A DNA stretch of 64,000 bases from Legionella sp. PC1000 (GCF_014109805.1 NZ_CP059400.1:3070001-3134000), one strand, 5' to 3'; counted from the first letter of the stretch, positions 33,983-43,042 are shown. The notes: generated by a model not told the origin, from the letters alone. Numbers and translations: made by a program.

Positions 33983-34228
33983 ATGTTTAAAAAAATATTA
34001 GTCACATTCATGATAGTCGCTAGCTTTTCCTTGATGTCTTCGGCTTTTGCTGAGGTAGTAGAAGTAACGTGGCGTGATTCATTGAATTACGATCAGAAAA
34101 AGTTTGAAACCTGGTATGCAGAGCCTGGGAATGCAAAATTATGGAGTACTTGGTATACTCAATATCATACCGAACCAGAATTCGTCACATTTTGTAAACA
34201 AACATGGACTGGTACCTATTGTAAATAA
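33983..34228 (+). CDS. Small exported protein
   Basis: An 81-residue protein with a signal peptide (MFKKILVTFMIVASFSLMSSAFA). The mature 58 residues are rich in Trp and Tyr (five Trp, seven Tyr) with two Cys near the C terminus in FCKQTWTGTYCK, which could form a disulfide. AAGGGAG precedes the ATG and a strong terminator follows, so it is a complete single-gene unit. No family is recognised. Confidence 0.7.
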   Translation: MFKKILVTFMIVASFSLMSSAFAEVVEVTWRDSLNYDQKKFETWYAEPGNAKLWSTWYTQYHTEPEFVTFCKQTWTGTYCK

Positions 34229-34239
34229 AAACCAGCTTA

Positions 34240-34271
34240 CCCACTAAGACTGCATTTTTAGTCTTAGTGGG
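34240..34271 (+). terminator. Terminator hairpin after small exported protein
   Basis: CCCACTAAGACT (34240-34251) pairs perfectly with AGTCTTAGTGGG (34260-34271). It lies between convergent genes and may serve both, though no long T run follows on either side. Confidence 0.65.
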
Positions 34272-34297
34272 CATTATATACCCCTATTCTTTAATTA

Positions 34298-35383
34298 TTA
34301 ATCATTAAGAAACTCGCAAAGCAATCGTTGAAAATGATGGGTTCCCTGTTCTTTTGTAGGAGAAAACCGACCTGTCTCATAAAAACGAGAGCGAATTCCA
34401 CGTTGAACCGACTCCACTACGGCTTCATCTTCACGTTCCACTTTATCCAAATCACCACCCGCCCCTTTACCTAACTTGGTTTCATCAAGCACATAGGTTA
34501 AAAATGAAACTTTTGTTAATCCAGGTCCTAATGGCTTCACAACATTTACAGAACATCCCCAAGGATAAAAATTAAGCATTGTATTTGGAAAAATCCAATA
34601 ATAATAAGCCGCTACCTGTTTGCCATAGTCAGGAGAGTCTTTAGGTAAAATAAAGCTCTCTTCTCCATCACTGGCTAGAGCCAATTGCAAATTACAATAA
34701 CGATAAAGTTCTGTGGTATAGGTGGTACAATCAATCACTTTTCTTAATGAATGATGAACAAAAGGGATGTGCAATGCTTCAAGATAATTTTCGCAATACA
34801 ACGCCCAATGCGCTTTAACTAAATAGTCGCGTGAGCGATTAAGATCGAGACGCATTTTTTCCATGGGTAACCAGAAAAGGCGTTCTTTAATATCAGCAAA
34901 CACTTCCTTAAAGGGTACTTGAGGTGATAAGGATGCGAAAAGAAATGGCTCAAGACAATCAAATGGAATTTGCGGCAAATTGTCCTTTGCGGTTGGAAAG
35001 TTGCAGGTCTTTTCAAATTCGGGCATATGTAGGAATTCACCGCAAAGATTAAATCGGCGTCCATGGTAGGAGCACTTAATTTTCTCAGCAGTACACGGTG
35101 CTTCAATCAAGATATTACCTCTATGGGTACATACATTGCTGAGGCAACGAAAGCGATCTTGTTCATCACGAACAAATAATAAAGGTTCATCCAACAATCC
35201 CGGCAATAAGGTAAAAGGCACCAACTGTCCATCCAACCGCAAGCTTTCTGTACTGCAACAAAACTGCCAAGTCCTGGCAAATATTTTTTCTTTTACGTGT
35301 TCAAAACACTCCAGAGACGTATAAAAATGAGCAGGTAAAGTGGAGGCTTTTGCTATATCGGGATCTACATAAAACTTATTCAT
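34298..35383 (-). CDS. Rieske-type aromatic ring/amine oxygenase, alpha subunit-like
   Basis: A 361-residue mononuclear iron oxygenase. The Rieske 2Fe-2S ligands are Cys85, His87, Cys104 and His107 (CTHRG and CSYHG). The catalytic iron site is in ENYLEALHIPFVHH with His205 and His210; Glu202 occupies the bridging position, as in the CntA/YeaW group that oxidises quaternary amines, rather than the Asp of classical dioxygenases. No reductase gene is adjacent, so electrons must come from elsewhere. The start at 35383 is set by AAGGAAG; the frame is open for 46 codons upstream. The substrate is unknown. Confidence 0.82.
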   Translation of the reverse strand: MNKFYVDPDIAKASTLPAHFYTSLECFEHVKEKIFARTWQFCCSTESLRLDGQLVPFTLLPGLLDEPLLFVRDEQDRFRCLSNVCTHRGNILIEAPCTAEKIKCSYHGRRFNLCGEFLHMPEFEKTCNFPTAKDNLPQIPFDCLEPFLFASLSPQVPFKEVFADIKERLFWLPMEKMRLDLNRSRDYLVKAHWALYCENYLEALHIPFVHHSLRKVIDCTTYTTELYRYCNLQLALASDGEESFILPKDSPDYGKQVAAYYYWIFPNTMLNFYPWGCSVNVVKPLGPGLTKVSFLTYVLDETKLGKGAGGDLDKVEREDEAVVESVQRGIRSRFYETGRFSPTKEQGTHHFQRLLCEFLND

Positions 35384-35564
35384 GATCAACTTCCTTTTAA
35401 ATATTCCTGCCATGCTTATTGGGCAGAACAACTTTGGCGATATTAAATCACCAATCATTCTTGTTATCCATATATCTTGCATATTCAGGAGCAAAACACT
35501 ACTGACAAAAACTGTCAGCATGATCTTTTAAACTCAAATCTCCGTTAAATAAAAGGAGTTCTTT

Positions 35565-35951
35565 ATGTATCTTGATCCCAATTTAATTATTTTTTATGTC
35601 GATGATCCTTTGGTTAGTGCATCGTTTTATGAGCAATTACTCAAGAGCCAACCTATTGAATCGTCGCCTACTTTTGTCATGTTTTTATTAAAAACCGGTA
35701 TGCGTCTTGGTCTATGGTCAAAGCACTCAGTTGAACCTCGTGCAACCGCACTTGGTAACGGAGGTGAGCTTTCATTGCAAGTACGAGATGATCTCGTGAT
35801 TGATGAACTTTATACGCTCTGGCAACAACAGGGGATCCAGATTGCCCAACCCCCGACGATGATGGATTTTGGTTATACCTTTGTGGCCCTTGATCCAGAT
35901 CATCATCGTCTTCGTATTTTTTCATTGAATCCAGAGAAAAGTGTCTCTTAA
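35565..35951 (+). CDS. VOC (glyoxalase/bleomycin-resistance) family protein
   Basis: A 128-residue single-module vicinal-oxygen-chelate protein: LIIFYVDDPLVSASFYEQLLKSQP at the start and GYTFVALDPDHHRLRIFS at the end give the paired beta-alpha-beta-beta-beta units. It resembles PhnB/drug-binding VOC members more than glyoxalase I. The metal ligands are not clearly conserved, so it may bind rather than convert its ligand. AAAAGGAG precedes the ATG. It diverges from the Rieske oxygenase gene across 180 bases. Confidence 0.8.
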   Translation: MYLDPNLIIFYVDDPLVSASFYEQLLKSQPIESSPTFVMFLLKTGMRLGLWSKHSVEPRATALGNGGELSLQVRDDLVIDELYTLWQQQGIQIAQPPTMMDFGYTFVALDPDHHRLRIFSLNPEKSVS

Positions 35952-36039
35952 TCCAAGAGCGGAGCGCAGTGAAACCGGGGGTTCTAGCGATTATTTTATC
36001 GAAACTCTCAAGTTCCACTGCGATTAAGATTGATAAGCC

Positions 36040-36480
36040 TTACTCTTCGACTGTGATATCAATTTTTTTCTCAACTGCCATTTCCTTTTTAGGAATCGAA
36101 ATTTCCAACACTCCTTGCTTGTATTTAGCACTTATTTTTGTATCGTCAGCAGTTTGCGGTAAGCTAAAGCGACGATAAAACTGACCTTGTGAACGCTCTA
36201 TACGCGTGTAACCATTTTTGTTTTCTGTTTTTTCGAAGTGACGCTCTCCGCGAAGTGTTAAGATATTATGTTCCAAGGATATTTGAATGTCATCCTTATT
36301 CACACCAGGAATATCTGCAAGTACTAAAAAGCGTTCTTTTTCTTCTTTAATATCTACAGGAGTCGTCCATGTACTTGTATCTACTATAGAAGAATCTGAT
36401 GATTGTCCTCTGAAAAAATTATCTAAAAATGAACCAAGTTCATTGTATACAGGAAAATAATCGCGTCTTACGATACTCAT
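36040..36480 (-). CDS. Hsp20 family small heat-shock chaperone
   Basis: A 146-residue chaperone with an alpha-crystallin domain at about residues 38-135: PVDIKEEKERFLVLADIPGVNKDDIQISL, LRGERHFE and FYRRFSLPQTAD, ending in the beta-9 strand GVLEISIPKKE (with the IxI-type EISIPK motif). It holds unfolding proteins in large oligomers. The ATG at 36480 is fixed by AGGAGGTGATT, a near-perfect Shine-Dalgarno. It is probably the counterpart of GspA. A sigma-32-like promoter lies upstream. Confidence 0.92.
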   Translation of the reverse strand: MSIVRRDYFPVYNELGSFLDNFFRGQSSDSSIVDTSTWTTPVDIKEEKERFLVLADIPGVNKDDIQISLEHNILTLRGERHFEKTENKNGYTRIERSQGQFYRRFSLPQTADDTKISAKYKQGVLEISIPKKEMAVEKKIDITVEE

Positions 36481-36512
36481 AATCACCTCCTAATCATTGT
36501 TTTACATACATA

Positions 36513-36543
36513 TAAATAGAGGCACTTTATTAAAATTCAAGGG
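36513..36543 (-). promoter_or_regulatory. Sigma-32-like heat-shock promoter of the Hsp20 gene
   Basis: On the minus strand, CCCTTGAA (complement of 36536-36543) is followed after 13 bases by CCTCTATTTA (complement of 36513-36522). This is close to the sigma-32 consensus CTTGAAA-N(11-16)-CCCCATNT. The start codon is 33 bases further on. Confidence 0.65.
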
Positions 36544-36621
36544 AATAGTGTATGAATTGTAAGATTAAGTTATCATCAATAAAAAGGAATGATTTTTTTA
36601 ATTAAACAACGGAGCATCATA

Positions 36622-37362
36622 ATGCAGCATCTGATAAAAATTTTGGCTTTAACATTCGGTTTTACTTGTTCATTTACTGGCTTTGCAAGTTCATCTACTG
36701 CAGAGATGCCAATTTTAGGCAAAACATTAACTCAAGCAAAACAACAAAAACTGACTCCAAAACAGGCCTTGCAACGCTTGAAAGAGGGAAACCAGCGTTT
36801 TTTAACCAATACGCAAATGTCCAGAGATTATTTAGCACAAGCACATCAATCTTCTTATGGGCAATATCCATTTGCAGTGGTCCTCAATTGTATGGATTCA
36901 CGTAGTGTCCCTGAATTCATTTTTGATCAAGGTTTAGCTGATTTATTCACCTTGCGTGTGGCTGGAAATGTACTCAATGATGATATTTTGGGTAGCATGG
37001 AGTATGCAACTAAAGTAACCGGAGCCCGGCTTATTGTAATCTTGGCACATACCTCGTGTGGCGCTGTAGCAGGTGCATGTGATGGGGTTCAACTCGGGCA
37101 TTTGACTGATGTTTTAGATAAAATTAAGCCTGTTGTGCAAACAAGTATGCAAGAGCAAGGAACAAAAAATTGTACTGACCATAAATTAATTGATGCCATC
37201 GCCAAAGCCAATGCTTTAAGAGTTGTCAAAGAAATACAAGAAAGAAGCCCAATACTCAAAGATTTAATTAGTAAACAACAAATAGGAGTTGTGGCCGGCG
37301 TACATGATATCAAGACAGGTAAGGTACAGTTTTTTGAAGAGAAACGTTCTGTTCCCAATTAA
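36622..37362 (+). CDS. Periplasmic beta-class carbonic anhydrase
   Basis: A 246-residue zinc enzyme interconverting CO2 and bicarbonate. Zinc ligands are Cys90, His143 and Cys146 (NCMDSRSVPE and AHTSCGAV), with the Asp92-Arg94 dyad in CMDSR. The N terminus (MQHLIKILALTFGFTCSFTGFASS) is a signal peptide, so it acts in the periplasm, unlike most beta-class enzymes. The start at 36622 follows CGGAG; an upstream in-frame ATT (36589) has no such signal. It is monocistronic and divergent from the Hsp20 gene. Confidence 0.9.
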   Translation: MQHLIKILALTFGFTCSFTGFASSSTAEMPILGKTLTQAKQQKLTPKQALQRLKEGNQRFLTNTQMSRDYLAQAHQSSYGQYPFAVVLNCMDSRSVPEFIFDQGLADLFTLRVAGNVLNDDILGSMEYATKVTGARLIVILAHTSCGAVAGACDGVQLGHLTDVLDKIKPVVQTSMQEQGTKNCTDHKLIDAIAKANALRVVKEIQERSPILKDLISKQQIGVVAGVHDIKTGKVQFFEEKRSVPN

Positions 37363-37478
37363 ATAAAATGGAACCTGGGGGTAGCCGTAGCGGACCTTAA
37401 GCGATGCCCGCATTAGTTTTTACTCTCGACTGACAGGGAAAGTCTGCAAAAACCGGCATAAATTTTTTTAGCCCTACG

Positions 37479-37499
37479 TACCGCGCTTTATGCGCGGTA
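37479..37499. repeat. REP-like palindrome
   Basis: TACCGCGCTTTATGCGCGGT with its last base forms a perfect G+C-rich palindrome preceded by CCTACG. The same core occurs at 58585 and, inverted, at 58660. The remaining gap (37363-37612) contains no gene. Confidence 0.6.
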
Positions 37500-37612
37500 T
37501 ACAAAGATCCTATTTAAAAAGAACCTAAAGCCGTGAATTAATTACTACAATTTTGGACCCATCTGCGGTCATCATGACTTCAACATGAAAAATACAATTA
37601 TAATCTTCAGCT

Positions 37613-38680
37613 TCAATTACGTTTCTCTTCGAGCCATTGTATCGATTGTTTTCTAATATCTTTGAAATCTTTTTGGGCAGTGTAAAGTGCTTCGAGTGTA
37701 TCATACAGAGGCTGTTTTTGATCTTTCTCGTTGATCAACCAAAACCCTTGGTGTTCATTATTTTCCACTTCATTGTTATACATTTCCCAATAAAGTATAA
37801 AAGGAACATTGGTTTGCAAAAACTTTATAAAGATATCACGATTCACCTTTTCATGTTTTTGGGGATTAAAACCAACAAGCTTCGCTTGAATACCACATTC
37901 ACCTATAAAGACCCTGCGTCCGTTAATACCTGTCTTTTTAGGTAATTTATCTTCAATATAATTAAGCGTTTGTTTTATCACATCTACAGGTTCTTGTTGT
38001 ACATCGTAGCTTGAATAAGAAACATAATCCACATTAGTCTTGGGCAATACTTTATTAACCACACGAGCTTTGTTAAAAACCATTGCATCTCGCACCCGAT
38101 TTACCTCAGCATACAGGTAAACCTTTGCTAAGCTATTTGCCCCCACATCCTTGCGAGCATCTTCAACTGCTTTCTGTCTTATATTAAACCAATCAATCAT
38201 TCCTTGTATTTTCTTTTGACTGGGTTCTATTTGATTTTTAGGGTCTATCAGATACCAATCCCCCTCCCAATTACCTAAATAGAATGTTCGCTCAAGCTGG
38301 GCATTACGAGTAAGCAATTTTTTGGCGAAACTATAAGTTGCTTTATATTCCTTTGCCTTATCAGGTGCAGATAAACCATTCTCCCAGATTTTCCCATCAG
38401 AGCGCCACCAGAAGAAATAAGTATCAAAAGGCATATCCAAAATAGCATCGAGTACAGGTCCCTCTTTAGCTGATATTTTGATCATTTTAGAACCCATATC
38501 CAGAATTCTTTTCGCCTGCTCGACTACTGGATCATCGCTGGTAAAATGATATTTTGCGCCAATAGCTTGTGTACCAATAATTTGTTGTTTTAACAAGGAG
38601 TCCGAATCATTCGGAACTGCCTGGCTGTTAAATGATAATAATCCTAGCCACAATAAGAATACATATCCCGACTTGCTCAT
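37613..38680 (-). CDS. Exported protein, glycoside-hydrolase-like TIM barrel suspected
   Basis: A 355-residue exported protein with signal peptide MSKSGYVFLLWLGLLSFNSQA. The order of short strand-like motifs suggests a (beta/alpha)8 barrel of the GH-A type: AKYHFTSDD, MIKISAKEG, TYFFWWRSDG, RTFYLGNWEGDWYL, AKVYLYAEVNRVRDA, VDYVSYSSYD, RRVFIGECGIQAK and PFILYWEMYNNE. Glu in YAEVNRV and Glu in IGECGI sit where the acid/base and nucleophile usually lie at the ends of strands 4 and 7. The substrate and even the enzyme class are unproved. It is a single-gene unit, about 440 bases from the next gene. Confidence 0.55.
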   Translation of the reverse strand: MSKSGYVFLLWLGLLSFNSQAVPNDSDSLLKQQIIGTQAIGAKYHFTSDDPVVEQAKRILDMGSKMIKISAKEGPVLDAILDMPFDTYFFWWRSDGKIWENGLSAPDKAKEYKATYSFAKKLLTRNAQLERTFYLGNWEGDWYLIDPKNQIEPSQKKIQGMIDWFNIRQKAVEDARKDVGANSLAKVYLYAEVNRVRDAMVFNKARVVNKVLPKTNVDYVSYSSYDVQQEPVDVIKQTLNYIEDKLPKKTGINGRRVFIGECGIQAKLVGFNPQKHEKVNRDIFIKFLQTNVPFILYWEMYNNEVENNEHQGFWLINEKDQKQPLYDTLEALYTAQKDFKDIRKQSIQWLEEKRN

Positions 38681-39124
38681 ATAACTCTCCCCAGTTTAGA
38701 GGTTTTTAACGCATGATATAAAAATTAACCGTCAACAATTCCCTGCGTTAGCTTCGAGAAAAATAGAATAGGGTGTGATTAAGAGTAACTGATGAAGTTT
38801 TATCACATCGCTGAATTAAAAGTTCAATCAAGGTCCAACCCAGCCCCTCCCTAATCCTTTATCTCAGCGACTAACCTGTTTAATAATTTTTAACTAGGTT
38901 GCTGAACCAGCTCTCCAAATTATCCTGTGGAGAAGATAAGTCGCGAATATTGCTATCACTATAACCCAAATGATCAACAATCAGGCAAATATAGGTGTGA
39001 TTTTAACTATTTGCAAGTGACACTTTGGGTTGATTGTGTGCTCATACCATACTTCTAATGATATGCTATTTTTATCTTGGGAAAAGCGCTAATAAAAAAG
39101 ATACAACCCCTTTTACTCCTGAGT
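38681..39124. other. Intergenic gap
   Basis: A 444-base region between two minus-strand genes. It should carry the promoter of the exported TIM-barrel-like gene. No repeat, RNA gene or open frame with coding character was recognised. Confidence 0.4.
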
Positions 39125-40447
39125 TCATGATGAAGCCTCTGTTTCCACATAGAGTTTTTTAACAGTCAATACTGCAATAAAACAAAGAATTGCACTGAGG
39201 GTTAGATAAAAGCTGGGAGCAAGGTTGTTGTCTAATGCCTCAATTAAATAAGTAACAATAAACGGAGTTAAACCTCCGAAAAAAGCAAATGCGAGATTAT
39301 AAGAAATAGCAATTCCAGTGTAACGGATAGATACCGGAAATAGTTCAACCAGTAAGCTGGGATAAACCATGATGGCACTGCTCAAAATAGCAAAAATAAA
39401 TAAGGCAACAATAAGTGATAAAGTCGTTTGTATGGATAAGGTAACGAATAAAATATAACTTAATAATATAAAACCCACTGCCCCAATTAAAAGAACCAAC
39501 TTACGACCCAAACGATCAGCACACCAGCAAAAAAATATAAGTAACAAGGAATAAAAACCCAAATTAATCGTATTGAATAAAGTCGCTTGCTGTTTTGGAT
39601 AAGCAAGAATCGTTGAAAGATACGTAGGCATATATAAAAATAATAGATTAATCATTACAGAGCCCAAACACGTTAAACCAATACCTTGTAAAATTTTTCG
39701 CCAGTATAAAGTGATTGCTTCGACAAAGGGCATTCGTGTATTTTCTGTTGAATTCTTAAATGCGAGAAATAAGGGACTCTCAGCCAATTGTTTACGAATG
39801 TAGAAACTGAATATCCCAAGTAATCCCCCAAGTATAAATGGAATACGCCAACCGAAACTCAATAATTGTGCGTTTGAAAGTTCATTCGTTAGAATTAAAC
39901 TAATCATTGCGCCCAGAAAAATACCTAAATTGAGACAAGCAAAAATAACGCCGCAAGCAAGTGCCCTGGAGCGAGGATTTACGTGTTCGCAAGTAAAAGT
40001 TAATGCTCCTGGAATTTCCCCTCCAATCGATAATCCTTGCAATAACCGTAAAAAAATCAAAAGAATACTCGAAAAAATTCCTATGTGTTGATACGTTGGT
40101 AAAACGCCAATAAGAACTGTTGGAACAGCCATTAAGATGACCGAAAAAATAAACGTTTTTTTACGGCCGTATTTATCTCCAAAATGACTAAAAGCGACAC
40201 CTCCTAAGGGACGGATCAAATAGCCAATGGCGAAAACGGCATATACACTCATCAATGAAGCCAATTTGTCGGTTTCTGGGAAAAAAATCTGGCTGATTAT
40301 CGGTGCGAAAATAACGTAAATTACAAAATCATAAAATTCCAATGCCCCCCCCAAAGAAGCAAGAAAAATAATTTTTCGTTCACTGGGTTTTAATTTTAAC
40401 TCATGCACCTGCAAATCCTTTTTCATGGCAAAGCTGTAAAATAGCAT
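39125..40447 (-). CDS. MFS transporter of the metabolite:H+ symporter (MHS) type
   Basis: A 440-residue, 12-helix inner-membrane carrier. ASLGGALEFYDFVIYVIFAPIISQIFFP and SVYAVFAIGYLIRPLGGVAFSHFGDKYGRKKTF (the MFS loop 2-3 motif) are characteristic of the MHS group (ProP, ShiA, citrate and dicarboxylate carriers); RLLQGLSIGGEIPGALTF is the matching helix 4-5 motif. The substrate is unknown. An alternative ATG at 40426 (MKKDLQ) is possible; neither has a good ribosome-binding site. It diverges from the PhyH dioxygenase gene across 92 bases. Confidence 0.85.
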   Translation of the reverse strand: MLFYSFAMKKDLQVHELKLKPSERKIIFLASLGGALEFYDFVIYVIFAPIISQIFFPETDKLASLMSVYAVFAIGYLIRPLGGVAFSHFGDKYGRKKTFIFSVILMAVPTVLIGVLPTYQHIGIFSSILLIFLRLLQGLSIGGEIPGALTFTCEHVNPRSRALACGVIFACLNLGIFLGAMISLILTNELSNAQLLSFGWRIPFILGGLLGIFSFYIRKQLAESPLFLAFKNSTENTRMPFVEAITLYWRKILQGIGLTCLGSVMINLLFLYMPTYLSTILAYPKQQATLFNTINLGFYSLLLIFFCWCADRLGRKLVLLIGAVGFILLSYILFVTLSIQTTLSLIVALFIFAILSSAIMVYPSLLVELFPVSIRYTGIAISYNLAFAFFGGLTPFIVTYLIEALDNNLAPSFYLTLSAILCFIAVLTVKKLYVETEASS

Positions 40448-40539
40448 AACTTTTAATTACGCTCATGATTTTTTTAAATCAGGAGCTTGTAGCTATCTTA
40501 TTTCCCAATGGCTCTTTATCTTGAGTTTTAGTAACATCA

Positions 40540-41412
40540 ATGAAAACTCATATTTCACCCAAGATGAAAAACCATTCTATTTCAGAGCAGATTATTCAGC
40601 GTGTGGAGGCAGCTATTACTCAAGCGCAAATTGATGCTTATAAAAAAGTGGGCGCTGTGTGTATTCGCCAAATTCTAAGTCCTATAGAAATAGAACTACT
40701 TCAAACCGGCATTGAGCTTAACCTGAAATCCCCTAGTCCTAGAGTTAAAATTGCAAGTAAAAATGATGATCCGGGGCGATTCATTGAAGATTTTTGTACT
40801 TGGCAAACGAATCCTCATTATCAACAATTTATTTTTGAATCACCAGTTAGCCTCATTGCTGGTAAACTCATGCAGAGTAAAGAAACAAGACTTTATCATG
40901 ATCATCTTCTGGTTAAAGAGCCAGGTACGCGGCAACGAACCCCATGGCACCAGGATCAACCCTATTACAATATTGCAGGAATACAAAATTGCAGTTTATG
41001 GATACCTGTTGATCCAGTACCTCATGCATCCACTTTGGAGTTTATCGCAGGCTCTCATTTGGGACCCTGGCTCATGCCTCGTTCTTTTATGGATAACCAG
41101 GCAAAATGGTTTCCGGAAGGAAGTCTCGCTGATCTTCCTGATATTGACTCAAAACGGGAAAACTACCCCATTATTGGCTGGGAAATAACTCCTGGTGACG
41201 TAGTTTGTTTTCATATGCTCACGCTTCATTCTGCAAGTGGAGTGAGCTGTAATCAACGACGAAGAGTATTCTCTGTACGTTTTCTTGGTGACGACATCAC
41301 TCATGCACCACGAAAATGGATAACATCTCCCGATTTCCCAGGATTGAGCGAGCAGCTTCCAGCAGGAGCACCAATGGAGCACCCTTTATTTCCTGTCATT
41401 TGGGAGTATTGA
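40540..41412 (+). CDS. Phytanoyl-CoA dioxygenase (PhyH) family protein
   Basis: A 290-residue Fe(II)/2-oxoglutarate oxygenase. The facial triad starts with His137-x-Asp139 in TPWHQDQPYYN and finishes with the distal His in MLTLHSASGVS; RRVFSVRFLGDD supplies the 2-oxoglutarate-binding Arg. TLEFIAGSHLGPW is typical of the family. Members hydroxylate acyl-CoAs or small secondary metabolites; the substrate here is unknown. The start is uncertain (an in-frame ATG at 40564 is equally weak). A hairpin follows before the convergent PepSY gene. Confidence 0.85.
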   Translation: MKTHISPKMKNHSISEQIIQRVEAAITQAQIDAYKKVGAVCIRQILSPIEIELLQTGIELNLKSPSPRVKIASKNDDPGRFIEDFCTWQTNPHYQQFIFESPVSLIAGKLMQSKETRLYHDHLLVKEPGTRQRTPWHQDQPYYNIAGIQNCSLWIPVDPVPHASTLEFIAGSHLGPWLMPRSFMDNQAKWFPEGSLADLPDIDSKRENYPIIGWEITPGDVVCFHMLTLHSASGVSCNQRRRVFSVRFLGDDITHAPRKWITSPDFPGLSEQLPAGAPMEHPLFPVIWEY

Positions 41413-41493
41413 TCCGAGATTGATGAATGGGTCGTGCACATCCGTCCCTAAGCTGACGTTATCAGGAAGTAATAAAGATCTCATGTATAAACC

Positions 41494-41516
41494 TTGCACC
41501 AGAAGCCCTGGTGCAA
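41494..41516. terminator. Hairpin between convergent genes
   Basis: TTGCACCAG (41494-41502) pairs with CTGGTGCAA (41508-41516). It lies 82 bases past the PhyH stop and 26 bases from the PepSY stop, so it may serve both; no strong T run is present. Confidence 0.5.
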
Positions 41517-41541
41517 TAATTAATTCAGGAGATGCTGTCCT

Positions 41542-41799
41542 TTAATCCCGATCTTCTTTAGACAGCGCACCAGTTGCTGCATCAATTTTTATTTCAAACT
41601 CCTTACCCTGAGTGTCTCTCCCTGAAACTTCCCATTGGCCATCCTCTAACTCAATTTCTCGAATATCTGTATATCCTGCTTTTTCAGCTGCAGAAAGCGC
41701 CTGTTGAATGCTCACCTTAGGTGGAGTTGAATCAGCAAAAACAGTTGAATAGGCCAAGACCATTGATGTTAGAAGAATTGTTTTTGTTTTCATTTTCAT
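41542..41799 (-). CDS. PepSY-domain periplasmic protein
   Basis: An 85-residue exported protein: signal peptide MKMKTKTILLTSMVLAYSTVFA, then one PepSY unit (VSIQQALSAAEKAGYTDIREIELEDGQWEVSG ... FEIKIDAATGAL). The pattern D/E-G-x-W-E-V-x-G...DAxTGxL is standard. Stand-alone PepSY proteins may inhibit proteases or bind metals; its partner is unknown. Single-gene unit. Confidence 0.85.
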   Translation of the reverse strand: MKMKTKTILLTSMVLAYSTVFADSTPPKVSIQQALSAAEKAGYTDIREIELEDGQWEVSGRDTQGKEFEIKIDAATGALSKEDRD

Positions 41800-42171
41800 T
41801 CCCTTAAAAAATGTTCACTGTTAAGAATTTATTTTTTTAATATAACATGTGGAATTTTCAATTCCACTCAAACTATAGTAATCCAGCAATGTAAGCAAAC
41901 TAGTTCGGCATATGAATTACATAAGTAACTATACCCCAAATCACTAAATCCTGCTCATCTTTTGGATTTCCAGAAAAAGCGGTACATGATCCCCTATCTT
42001 AGATAACCTTCACAGTCAACATTCCATCGAGTGCGGACTCTATTTTTTTGATCCGCCTTACACGATAGGAAAAAGGTATACTTAAAGAGTTGTAAATTTT
42101 TGCAATAAAAATTCTGTTTTTTTTCTTAAAAATGAGCAATACTTCTTTCTGAATAAATCGTGGTAAAACCT
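41800..42171. other. Intergenic gap before dam
   Basis: About 370 AT-rich bases between divergent genes. No repeats or RNA genes recognised. The dam gene has no clear Shine-Dalgarno at either possible start. Confidence 0.35.
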
Positions 42172-42981
42172 ATGGTTAAAATAAGACCTTTTCTTAAATG
42201 GGCAGGTAGTAAATACAACTGTCTGGAAAAGATTATTCCCTTTCTTCCTCCGGGTAAACGCCTCATTGAGCCTTTTGCCGGCTCAGGTGTCGTTTTTATG
42301 AATACGAATTATTCTTCCTATCTGTTGGCTGAAAGCAATTTTGATTTAATCCATCTTTTTACTACATTACAAGGAAATGGAGACGCATTCATTAAGCATT
42401 GTGAAACCTATTTTAGCCCAGAATTCAACCGTAAAGAAAAATATTACCAACTCCGATCTAATTTTAATATATCGTCTCACTCACCAGAAAAATCTGCACT
42501 TTTTCTTTACCTAAATCGACACGGTTATAATGGATTATGTCGATATAACTCCAAAGGAATTTATAACGTTCCTTTTGGACTTTATAGTAAACCTTATTTT
42601 CCACATAAAGAAATGAAACTTTTTCATTTAAAAAGCCAACAGACAGAATTCATCCATAATGATTTCAGAAAAACGTTTGAGTATGCAGAGCGGGGGGATG
42701 TGATTTATTGTGACCCACCTTATGTACTTCTTTCAGAGAAATCACATCATTTACCCTACACCAAAAAATTGTTTACAACAGAAGATCAAATCGAGTTAAC
42801 GGAGTTGGCCAAAGAAACAGCCGCTAAGGGTATTCCAGTTATTCTCTCTAACCATGATACTGAGTTTACTCGATACCACTATAGAAAAGCAGAAATTAAA
42901 AGTTTTCCAGTATCGCGTTTTATTAATTGTCAGGGATCGCTACGCCGGCCGGTAAAAGAGTTAATTGCAATATTTAATTAG
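42172..42981 (+). CDS. dam: Dam-type DNA adenine methyltransferase
   Basis: A 269-residue class alpha N6-adenine methylase. RPFLKWAGSKYNCLEKI and IEPFAGSGVVFMN bind S-adenosylmethionine, and VIYCDPPYVLL carries the catalytic DPPY. NRHGYNGLCRYNSKGIYNVPFGLYSKPYFP closely follows the GATC-recognising region of Dam, so GATC specificity is likely. No restriction enzyme is adjacent. The start is ATG 42172 or GTG 42160. The stop TAG is formed with the first G of the chimeric element that follows, so the insertion landed exactly at the end of the gene. Confidence 0.88.
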   Translation: MVKIRPFLKWAGSKYNCLEKIIPFLPPGKRLIEPFAGSGVVFMNTNYSSYLLAESNFDLIHLFTTLQGNGDAFIKHCETYFSPEFNRKEKYYQLRSNFNISSHSPEKSALFLYLNRHGYNGLCRYNSKGIYNVPFGLYSKPYFPHKEMKLFHLKSQQTEFIHNDFRKTFEYAERGDVIYCDPPYVLLSEKSHHLPYTKKLFTTEDQIELTELAKETAAKGIPVILSNHDTEFTRYHYRKAEIKSFPVSRFINCQGSLRRPVKELIAIFN

Positions 42982-43042
42982 GGCATGTTGACAATTCATC
43001 CCCACTGCCTACGTGCCGCGACTTGTTCGCGGCATCCAGCCC

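Noticed and set aside
37363-37470. A tRNA-like fold in the sequence after the carbonic anhydrase gene
   Set aside because: Stems were too weak and no anticodon loop or T-arm consensus was visible.
40751-41188. A 145-codon frame inside the PhyH gene
   Set aside because: It overlaps the dioxygenase in another frame, which has clear catalytic motifs; the alternative translation has no recognisable character.
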